From: Anaerolineales bacterium
GTDB taxonomy: Bacteria > Chloroflexota > Anaerolineae > Anaerolineales > UBA4823
Length of the DNA stretch: 33,615 nucleotides
Assembly: GCA_016932955.1 (NCBI GenBank)
Contig: JAFGBV010000200.1
Span: forward strand, 1-33,615
Reading direction: 5' to 3'
The notes beneath the pieces are model-generated. The model saw only the letters and a list, made by a program, of their open reading frames with translations, did not search any database and was not told where the DNA came from. This document shows positions 7,996 to 14,189 of the stretch, one piece after another. The translations under genes were made by a program, and so were the position numbers. Each line of letters begins with the position of its first letter. Position 1 is the stretch's first letter.

Positions 7996-8553
7996 TTATG
8001 CGTCAGCAGGCACAAAGTAAATATCGGTTGGCTTGAATTTGCTGTTGCGCAGGTACTGGGCTTTGACCTTCATCCCGATCCAATCCAGCGAGGCCTGGTT
8101 GGGGTCAACTCCCACCAGCCTGGTGAGGAAAAGGGTGTTGGCGCCTTCGAATTCGATCAATGCCAGGACAAATGGCGTTTGTGGGAGGAATTCTTCAGAC
8201 CCGAAATGGCATACGGTGAAGGCATGCACCATTCCTTCGTCCGGCAGCCTGACCCAATCTGTTTCTGCGCCGGAGTACATATCGTGGCCGCGTGGGGTGG
8301 CGTAGGTATAGCCGCTTTGGGAGTCGCGGCGCCCCAGCAGCACGCGGTTTGCCAGACCGGCAAAGAACGGCGAATCTTGTCCATAAGAGTGGAGGTAGTC
8401 TATATGGTAGGGCTGTTTGATGACGATAGGCGCCATATCCTTCAGCTCTTCCAGCGCCTCTGCAGTCAGCCGCCTGGGGAAAGGTACGTTGAACAGGATC
8501 TGGCCATCATCGGTCTCTTCCATTTTACCTGGTAGTTTTTGTTCTTCAGACAT
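7996..8553 (-). CDS. DUF35 / OB-fold acyl-CoA-associated protein lacking zinc ligands
   Basis: The 185-residue protein has the order of a DUF35 protein: an N-terminal helical part, a rubredoxin-like ribbon, then an OB-fold domain (HAFTVCHFG, FVLALIEFEG, LTRLVGVDP, IGMKVKAQY). DUF35 partners bind thiolase-fold enzymes and supply part of the acyl-CoA site. Here the ribbon reads RRDSQSG and HDMYSG where the family has two CxxC pairs: Asp77, Ser80, Asp91 and Ser94 replace all four cysteines, so zinc cannot be bound in the usual way. The gene stops four bases before... its upstream neighbour, the thiolase-like gene, ends four bases ahead of this start, implying tight coupling of the two proteins. 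Cytoplasmic. Confidence 0.82.
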   Translation of the reverse strand: MSEEQKLPGKMEETDDGQILFNVPFPRRLTAEALEELKDMAPIVIKQPYHIDYLHSYGQDSPFFAGLANRVLLGRRDSQSGYTYATPRGHDMYSGAETDWVRLPDEGMVHAFTVCHFGSEEFLPQTPFVLALIEFEGANTLFLTRLVGVDPNQASLDWIGMKVKAQYLRNSKFKPTDIYFVPADA

Positions 8554-8556
8554 GGT

Positions 8557-9918
8557 TTATTGCTCCTTCCCCAGTATGGAAACGGTGACGTAGGTACCGG
8601 TGCCGGCATGGCTGTGGATGGCGCCGCGGCGTGGATTAGCTAGCTGCAGGCGGCCGTCGTGGAAGTGCTTTTCGATCGTGCCCTGCAACTGCCAGAGGGC
8701 AAAGACGGCTTGCATCAATCCAGTTGCTCCCACCGGGTGACCGCAGGCGATCAGGCCGCCGGATGGGTTAACCGGGCAGATGGGTTGATCTGGAAGATCC
8801 AGTCCATAATCGATGCCCGACATGAAGGCTTTGCCGCTGGCAGCGAATGCACCGCCTTCTCCGTAGCGGCACAATCCCATATCCTCATAAGTCTGAATCT
8901 CAGAAGAGGTGTAAGCGTCATGCAGCTCAACGAAGTCGATCTCGTGCAGGGGGTCTTGGATGTTGGCGTTCTGATAAGCCTGGCGGCTTGCCATGCGCCC
9001 TGCGCGGAAGGAGTGCACGCCGGGGTAGCGGAAGCCATGCTCCCATAGTTTTTTGTAATATTGAACGGTTTCTGCGTTATCTACCTCACTGGGGAGGGCA
9101 TTGTACTTCATGAAATCATCGTATTTTTGATGAGGGCGGTCAGACATGCGCATGGCATCTGTTCCGCACCCAATCCCCTCTACGATTACCCGAGGTAAGC
9201 GCTTGCCGTTGGCTTTTTCGAGTTTTGCAAGTCCTTCTTCTGAGCACAAGATGACCGCAGCGGCGCCGTCACTCATCACGCAGATATCCAGGCGGGTGAG
9301 CGGCCAGGCCACCATGGGGGCATCGCGCACGTCCTGGATCGTGTAGCGGTGGCGTTTTTGCGCATAGGGGTTGTAATAGGCGTTGATATGGTTCTTTACC
9401 GAAACATGCGCCAGTTGCTCGACCGTGGTTCCGAATTCCTTCATGTGGCGGGTGACCATCATGGCATAGTAGCCAGAATAGAAACCGCCGACGGGGTAAT
9501 CGAAGCTCGCATCAGATGCCAGGGCAATGAACTCATTGCCTTTCCAGGTGTTTACATGGCTCATCGTCTCGAAGCCGTAAGCCACGCAAATATCCATGTG
9601 CCCGCTGGCGATGTTCTTCCATGCCTCCTGAAGGCATAATCCGCCGGTCGCGCCGCCGCCTTCGACACGGTGCGATGGTTTGGGGCACAGGCCGAGATAA
9701 TCCTGTGCCATGATGCCGCTCATCAACTGGCGCTGGAAATGGTCGGAGAAATATGATGCTACCGAGCCATCTACCAGCTCTGTGAATTGCGGGAAGGTGA
9801 GGCCGAGATCAGCAATTGCATAATCATAGGCCTCTTTGACAATGGCTTGAAAGGTTTTGTCGGGGCGCGCTTTGGCAAACTTGGATACCCCACCAGATAC
9901 CACGTACACTTTTCTCAT
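8557..9918 (-). CDS. thiolase-fold protein without the nucleophilic cysteine (lipid-transfer/SCP-x branch)
   Basis: This 453-residue protein is a thiolase homologue by overall layout: GFETMS after the first domain, ELHDAYTSSE (His333) and NPSGGLIACGHPVGATG (His394). The nucleophile position, normally the Cys of a CASG or CSTG motif, reads GGGATGG with Gly89 in the cysteine place; the nearby Cys95 is six residues later, inside the following helix. Standard thiolysis or Claisen condensation through an acyl-Cys intermediate would therefore not work. Thiolase-fold aldolases such as Ltp2 of steroid degradation also act without this Cys and need a DUF35 partner, and a DUF35 gene follows directly. 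The start at 9918 is set by AAAGGAGAG; an upstream in-frame ATG at 9972 is not supported. Confidence 0.8.
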   Translation of the reverse strand: MRKVYVVSGGVSKFAKARPDKTFQAIVKEAYDYAIADLGLTFPQFTELVDGSVASYFSDHFQRQLMSGIMAQDYLGLCPKPSHRVEGGGATGGLCLQEAWKNIASGHMDICVAYGFETMSHVNTWKGNEFIALASDASFDYPVGGFYSGYYAMMVTRHMKEFGTTVEQLAHVSVKNHINAYYNPYAQKRHRYTIQDVRDAPMVAWPLTRLDICVMSDGAAAVILCSEEGLAKLEKANGKRLPRVIVEGIGCGTDAMRMSDRPHQKYDDFMKYNALPSEVDNAETVQYYKKLWEHGFRYPGVHSFRAGRMASRQAYQNANIQDPLHEIDFVELHDAYTSSEIQTYEDMGLCRYGEGGAFAASGKAFMSGIDYGLDLPDQPICPVNPSGGLIACGHPVGATGLMQAVFALWQLQGTIEKHFHDGRLQLANPRRGAIHSHAGTGTYVTVSILGKEQ

Positions 9919-10104
9919 AGAACTCTCCTTTTTGCGAACAGACCTGGATGAGAAGGGTTGGGCACGATGCACGTGTTTTCTGAGCGAGGGCGTGCAGAAG
10001 GTGAGGAAATATGTTAGGGTAGCAGTGTAATTTTAATGAACGGGTCTGGGATTCCCCACGTGCGCAGGCGCCGAACTCGCTCAACAGAATACTATGCTCA
10101 TGCT

Positions 10105-10110
10105 ATTATA
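10105..10110 (-). promoter_or_regulatory. possible -10 box upstream of the thiolase-like operon
   Basis: A perfect TATAAT on the minus strand lies about 190 bp upstream of the thiolase-like start, in the gap after the small membrane gene. TTGACC at 10137-10132 is 21 bp away, too far for an ideal -35, so the assignment is weak. If used, the mRNA would have a leader of about 180 bases in which no known riboswitch is recognised. Confidence 0.3.
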
Positions 10111-10170
10111 CACGTAATCTGGTGGGAGACAGGTCAATATGAGGAAAAGTCTGCAATGACGATTGTCTGC

Positions 10171-10566
10171 TCAAGGTGCGAACCAGGGGAGGCTTCGCTC
10201 TTGGAGAAGCTCGATTACGCGCACGATCACCCATACATCTGCAGCCACCAGGAGTAGCAAAAGGAGGAAGGAGATAAGGGTTTCGATCAGCACATTGCGC
10301 CAAGTGTAGGGGGTAGGGTGATCGATCCAGTGGTTCAGTGCGAGCACATCCAAAATGAGGCCGATGTAGATCGGTGGCAGGCAGCAGCATAAGCCCAGGC
10401 CTGCGGTAGGCGTGGCGATTTCGATAACGATGGGCAAGGTACCGAGCAGGGATAACACCAGCAACATTCCCCCGCGCAATAGATTGCCGGCGTACATCCA
10501 GCCAATCCCCGGCAGGAGAAAGATCCCGCCGATTGCTTCGGCAAGCAAAGCGGTGCGTCTTTCCAT
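10171..10566 (-). CDS. small multi-helix membrane protein of unknown function (131 aa)
   Basis: The 131-residue product has four predicted membrane helices: LLAEAIGGIFLLPGIGWMYAG, GMLLVLSLLGTLPIVIEI, LCCCLPPIYIGLILDVLAL and a long C-terminal one (LISFLLLLLLVAADVWVIV). The early PGIGWMYAG and following G-rich turn resemble TM2-like small membrane proteins, but this is only a resemblance. There is a Cys triplet (CCC) at the third helix. It starts directly behind a -10 box with no ribosome site. No function is claimed. Confidence 0.72.
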   Translation of the reverse strand: MERRTALLAEAIGGIFLLPGIGWMYAGNLLRGGMLLVLSLLGTLPIVIEIATPTAGLGLCCCLPPIYIGLILDVLALNHWIDHPTPYTWRNVLIETLISFLLLLLLVAADVWVIVRVIELLQERSLPWFAP

Positions 10567-10573
10567 AGCAATG

Positions 10574-10579
10574 ATTATA
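10574..10579 (-). promoter_or_regulatory. -10 box implying a second leaderless mRNA
   Basis: A perfect TATAAT on the minus strand ends seven bases before the ATG at 10566, exactly the spacing at which transcription would begin at or one base before the A of the start codon. No ribosome site fits between them. The -35 region 17 bp further upstream is poor. The arrangement mirrors that of the peroxiredoxin gene at 624. Confidence 0.5.
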
Positions 10580-10884
10580 CGGCGATCTGTTCATACCTGG
10601 GGAAAGGTGGGGTTCCCCTATTTATCTGGTTAGATGCCAGGGTCGGGATGATATGATATGTGTCCCTTTTTATGCGGGAGTTGCAGGGCTGGGCAGATGG
10701 TTGTATACTCAGCCTATGATGATCAGCGTGTTTACTGGTCAATTGCATTATAGATGGTAGATGATTATTCATCGCAGTGCAGTCTGAGGAAGTTGCGCAG
10801 GATGTTAAACAGGCGCTTCTCGTGAAACAAAGTTCTATCGTGTATAAACAGGATATTCTCTGAATACATGGAGTTAATTCGCTT
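10580..10884. other. divergent intergenic region, about 300 bp
   Basis: This gap separates the minus-strand small membrane gene from the plus-strand lipoprotein-like gene. Apart from the -10 box at its left edge, a possible TATAAA at about 10840 and GGAG ahead of ATG 10885, no hairpin terminator, repeat or RNA gene was recognised. A short frame of about 30 codons before 10863 is open but lacks a start and is not called. Confidence 0.4.
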
Positions 10885-11415
10885 ATGAAAAAGGCTTTCG
10901 TGGTGCTGTTTTTATTTGCCCTAGGCTGCACAGCTTGCAAGGGCATTGGTGATGCGATACCGGCTGAGATGGATTATTATGGCCTGTACGCGTTTCACTG
11001 TGCGGCCAGTGAAAAGTATCCCCTGGAGACGGATGAGGAGGTTGAAACCCTGCAAGGTGAAGTGCATACTGGTCATTACTCGTCCAAGGCGCCCTTCTTG
11101 TATTGCCTGGTGATCGATGACAAGATCCTGTGGAACACCTATACCGATGACTGCCAGGATGTATTCGAGGTGCCGGGTAGCCTGCAGAGACTGGCCGTGC
11201 GAGGATACACGACTGGCGAGAAGGTAGCAACGGACGAGGGCGATCTGATCAAATTCCTTGTCATCGATTTGGTTGATTACCGTTATGTCTCGTGCAACAT
11301 CTGCTGTAATAAGGAGAGTGCTTATTTCGCCGATCAGAAGCAGAGCTTTTGGTTCCAGCCGGGGTTGGAAAATCCCTTTCCCGATGAGCATCGCGATTTG
11401 ATTGAGGGAGAATAG
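10885..11415 (+). CDS. secreted or lipid-anchored protein of unknown function, Cys-rich (176 aa)
   Basis: The product opens with a short basic-hydrophobic signal (MKKAFVVLFLFALGCTAC); Cys15 or Cys18 could be a lipid anchor, though neither lipobox is perfect. The mature part contains a cysteine cluster CNICC and further single cysteines (FHCA, LYCLV, DDCQD), suggesting disulfides or a bound metal outside the cell. Two strands (LVIDDKILWNTY and FLVIDLVDYRYVSC) look like parts of a small beta barrel or OB-like domain. No family is recognised. GGAG lies ten bases before the ATG. It is probably monocistronic. Confidence 0.72.
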   Translation: MKKAFVVLFLFALGCTACKGIGDAIPAEMDYYGLYAFHCAASEKYPLETDEEVETLQGEVHTGHYSSKAPFLYCLVIDDKILWNTYTDDCQDVFEVPGSLQRLAVRGYTTGEKVATDEGDLIKFLVIDLVDYRYVSCNICCNKESAYFADQKQSFWFQPGLENPFPDEHRDLIEGE

Positions 11416-11541
11416 ATTGAGGAAAGATGTGCTTTGCGCCGGTAATTTCTGCTCAAAAGGTGTGATAAAATCAGAATTGCAAAGATCGTCACTAAAACCA
11501 ATTTGATCATCTATTGTTTGCCAAATTGCCAGGAGGATGTT

Positions 11542-12210
11542 ATGTCACCAGTGTTTCAATTAAACATGAAAGCCGGCCCTAATCCGGGTCAGATCATTGC
11601 CCTGGACAAGCCATCTTTCACCATTGGCCGCGAAGCGGGCAATGATATTGTGATCAGCGATGCAGATGTTTCGCGTAAGCATGCCACCTTGACATTGCAG
11701 GGTGACACTTACCTGCTTGAAGATCTGGGTTCCACCAATGGCACGTTTGTGAATGGAGAACGGATCGCCGGCCCAACCATTCTAACTGTAGGCGATATGG
11801 TCAGCTTTGGGGATGCTGTAGAGCTTATTTATGAAGTGCTTGGCTTTGATTCGGCTGCCACTTTGTTGGCAGCTCCCCCGCCACCACCTGCCATCGAAGA
11901 GGTGCCGCCACCTGTCATCGAAGAAGTACCGCCTCCGGTTGAGATCCCTGCTCCCCCTGTGGTGGAAGAGGTTGTTGCCGAGGTGGAAGAGATTGTCGAA
12001 GCCCCTGCAGAACTCAAGTCTCTCCCCAAAGAGCCGGAATTTCCTAAAGCTGAGCCGCTTCCGGAGCCTTTGCCAGCAGAGATGCCGCCCGAGAAGCCAA
12101 AATCTAAGACCGGGGTGATCGTTGCGGTTGGCTGCGTGGTGCTCTTGTGCCTGTGCGTGATTGTGGTTGGGGTCGTGTATGCTGTAGGGAACAGCCAGGG
12201 CTGGTTCTAG
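11542..12210 (+). CDS. FHA-domain protein with Pro/Glu-rich linker and C-terminal membrane anchor
   Basis: The 222-residue protein has an N-terminal FHA domain (residues 1-95) with all signature residues: GRE (Arg30), SRKH (Ser44-His47) and GSTNGT (63-68), so it should bind phosphothreonine peptides. A linker of EVPPPVIEE-like repeats and Pro/Glu-rich sequence (about 110-185) leads to a single C-terminal helix (TGVIVAVGCVVLLCLCVIVVGVVYAV). With the FHA domain inside the cell this is a tail-anchored phospho-reader, likely serving Ser/Thr kinase signalling. ATG 11542 follows AGGAGG; the in-frame ATG at 11503 lacks a ribosome site. The gene is followed by a strong terminator. Confidence 0.88.
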   Translation: MSPVFQLNMKAGPNPGQIIALDKPSFTIGREAGNDIVISDADVSRKHATLTLQGDTYLLEDLGSTNGTFVNGERIAGPTILTVGDMVSFGDAVELIYEVLGFDSAATLLAAPPPPPAIEEVPPPVIEEVPPPVEIPAPPVVEEVVAEVEEIVEAPAELKSLPKEPEFPKAEPLPEPLPAEMPPEKPKSKTGVIVAVGCVVLLCLCVIVVGVVYAVGNSQGWF

Positions 12211-12274
12211 GCCTGTTCACTCCGCAAAAATCTTATTCGGGGGGTGTCCAAAAAGAATAAACTAAAAGAAGAAT

Positions 12275-12323
12275 ATGCACACCGGCGGGGGTTGGGTGAA
12301 GCCCAGCCCCCGCCGGTGTGCAT
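12275..12323 (+). terminator. strong intrinsic terminator after the FHA gene
   Basis: ATGCACACCGGCGGGGG at 12275-12291 and its mirror form a 22-bp stem around a five-base loop (12297-12301), with only one U-G wobble, followed by TAATTT. The A-rich stretch before the stem could serve as U-tract for the opposite strand, but no minus-strand gene ends here. Confidence 0.8.
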
Positions 12324-12428
12324 TAATTTCCTTCCTTCGGTTCTATTGGGACAGCCTCTGAACTTATAAATCCATTCTCGGTTTTGTGGAAATAGGATAA
12401 AATATGTGGGTATTTAGCGGAGGGAACC

Positions 12429-14003
12429 ATGTCCCAAACTTTCAATTGTCCTAACTGTAATGCGCCGCTCGATGCCCCAAGCGCTGGCGTTTCGACCGTG
12501 CGTTGTCCATACTGCAATAGCTCGGTGATCGTGCCAGATGCCTTGCGCGATGACCATGCTGAGCCGGTTGTCTTTTCGCTGGATAGGTTGCCGGAGATGC
12601 AGGGATTGCTTCAGCAGCCAGAATTGGAACGGCTAAAAGAGATTGCCGATCTGATCCGCGCGCGCAACAAGATTGGGGCGATTAAGGTGTGGCGAGAGAC
12701 TTTTAACACCGGTTTGAAAGAATCGAAAGAGGCAGTGGATGCCTTAGAACGTGGCGAGGTGGTGAGCTTGAGCGGGATGGCTTTTCTCAAGCCTGGAACC
12801 GTGTCCGTTGTGAAGACCAGCGCGACGCTTTCACCTGAAGTTGAGGAACGAGTGCTTGCATTGCTGCACACTGGCAATAAGATTGAGGCGGTGAAGGCGG
12901 TGCGCGAAGCGACTCAATGGGGTTTACAAGAGTCGAAAAATGCCGTGGATGCCCTGGAAGCGGCGCAGAACTCGCGGCGGTTTGCCCAATCAAGAGTGTA
13001 TGTCGGCGCACCGGCGAGCATCCCCCTCTCGCCGGTGAATGCGAAGCAAGTGAGAACGGGTGCTGGCGTGACTGTTGGTGCAACCGGCTGTTTCGTGGTG
13101 GGCTTGGTTGTGTTCATCCTCGCCGTTACCCTCATCCCAATCTTTTTCGCCTTCACTTCAACCGGCGGTCCATTAGCTGACTGGTGGGCGCAGACCAATC
13201 CCTTCGCTGCCAACCCCATCGTACTCAAGTTCGGTGGGGAGGGCACTGGGCCGGGGTTATTTCAGGATGCCCGCCATATTGGCGTGGATAACCAGGGGCA
13301 TATCTTTGTCGCCGAGTATGAGGGCGGCAAGGTACAGGTTTTTGACATGGAAGGCACTTATCTCACCCAGTGGACAGCCCAGGGAGAAGGGGACATTTAC
13401 ATGACGGGGTTTGCTGTTGACCGCAATAGTGTGGTCTACGTGGTCACCGGAGGCACCCTTTCCCTTTACGATGGCATGACGGGGAATTTGTTGAGCGTTG
13501 CCGAGCGCCCCGAGGGATGGTGGTATGAATCGGTGGTTGTGGGATTGGATGGTAAGGTGGTGGCGAATGATGCAGACAACATTGCTTTCCTGACCAGTAA
13601 TGGCAGGGTGGAGCAAACTATTCCTGCTGCAATCAGCTCCGTCACTGGAGATTCGGAGCTGGATGCAAAAGTTGCCCGGGATGGCGTGGGAAACTTGTTT
13701 ATCCTGGGAATTTTCAACGAAGCGGTGTTCCGCTACAGCCCCGAAGGGCGTTACCTGAGCAGTTTTGGCAGCGGCGGGGATGAAGAGGGGCAGTTTCGCG
13801 CCCCTTATATGATCATCGTCGATAACCAGAGCCGTGTCTATGTCAGCGACATAGATGGCATTGAGGTTTTCGAAGTGGATGGTCGCTATGTGGAAACGAG
13901 GCCGTCCAATGGTTTCGTTTATGGGATGACATTTGATGATCAGGGGCAGTTATACACCGTTACCTATGGTGGTCAGGTCACGGTGTTTGGGACGAAGAAA
14001 TAA
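12429..14003 (+). CDS. zinc-ribbon / L7-L12-like / membrane / NHL-propeller fusion protein (524 aa)
   Basis: Four parts are visible. Residues 1-35 are a zinc ribbon with CPNC and CPYC (Cys7, 10, 26, 29). Two repeats at about 63-110 and 137-180 (NKIGAIKVWRETFNTGLKES and NKIEAVKAVREATQWGLQES) match the C-terminal domain of ribosomal protein L7/L12, the part that recruits translation factors. A membrane helix spans 216-241. The rest, about 265-524, is an NHL-type beta propeller (GLFQDARHIGVDNQGHIFVAE, VDNQSRVYVSD, FDDQGQLYTV). The topology would put the ribbon and L7/L12 motifs inside and the propeller outside. GGAGGG precedes the ATG. The function is unknown; a sensor linking outside ligands to a cytoplasmic partner is an inference. 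Confidence 0.85.
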   Translation: MSQTFNCPNCNAPLDAPSAGVSTVRCPYCNSSVIVPDALRDDHAEPVVFSLDRLPEMQGLLQQPELERLKEIADLIRARNKIGAIKVWRETFNTGLKESKEAVDALERGEVVSLSGMAFLKPGTVSVVKTSATLSPEVEERVLALLHTGNKIEAVKAVREATQWGLQESKNAVDALEAAQNSRRFAQSRVYVGAPASIPLSPVNAKQVRTGAGVTVGATGCFVVGLVVFILAVTLIPIFFAFTSTGGPLADWWAQTNPFAANPIVLKFGGEGTGPGLFQDARHIGVDNQGHIFVAEYEGGKVQVFDMEGTYLTQWTAQGEGDIYMTGFAVDRNSVVYVVTGGTLSLYDGMTGNLLSVAERPEGWWYESVVVGLDGKVVANDADNIAFLTSNGRVEQTIPAAISSVTGDSELDAKVARDGVGNLFILGIFNEAVFRYSPEGRYLSSFGSGGDEEGQFRAPYMIIVDNQSRVYVSDIDGIEVFEVDGRYVETRPSNGFVYGMTFDDQGQLYTVTYGGQVTVFGTKK

Positions 14004-14021
14004 GGAAGATCGACATGACAC

Positions 14022-14050
14022 TTGCCAAGCCGCGTGAAATTGTGTATTCT
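14022..14050 (+). promoter_or_regulatory. candidate sigma-70 promoter for the propeller gene
   Basis: TTGCCA (14022-14027), a 17-bp spacer and TATTCT (14045-14050) match nine of twelve consensus positions, with a TG just before the -10 box. Transcription would start near 14057, giving a leader of about 130 bases that contains the hairpins described below. Confidence 0.5.
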
Positions 14051-14136
14051 ATAGCTGCAGAGCATCTCTGCAATGCCACACAGGCCTGGCCTCCCGAAAA
14101 TTGAGCGCAGCGATCTGATTGCAGTGCAAAAACCAG

Positions 14137-14172
14137 CCGCCCTCGTTGCCAGGCATCGGGAGGGCGGTTTTT
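14137..14172 (+). terminator. intrinsic terminator, possibly an attenuator in the leader of the propeller gene
   Basis: CCGCCCTC (14137-14144) pairs with GAGGGCGG (14160-14167) and is followed directly by TTTTT (14168-14172). It ends the transcript of the preceding fusion protein gene, but lies downstream of the candidate promoter at 14022, only 18 bases before the next start codon. CCTCCCG at 14090-14096 can pair with CGGGAGG at 14157-14163, which would disrupt this hairpin. Confidence 0.7.
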
Positions 14173-14189
14173 CATATGGAGGGGATAAG

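Noticed and set aside
10132..10137. TTGACC as -35 of the thiolase-like operon promoter
   Set aside because: Spacing to TATAAT is 21 bp, too long for a normal promoter; only the -10 box is kept as a weak call.
10771..10863. Open stretch of about 30 codons (FIAVQSEEVAQDVKQALL)
   Set aside because: Protein-like but without start or ribosome site and too short to assign; could be a remnant, not supported enough.
12275..12323. Long perfect inverted repeat as possible end of an insertion sequence
   Set aside because: Single copy with a tight five-base loop directly after a gene; a transcription terminator explains it.
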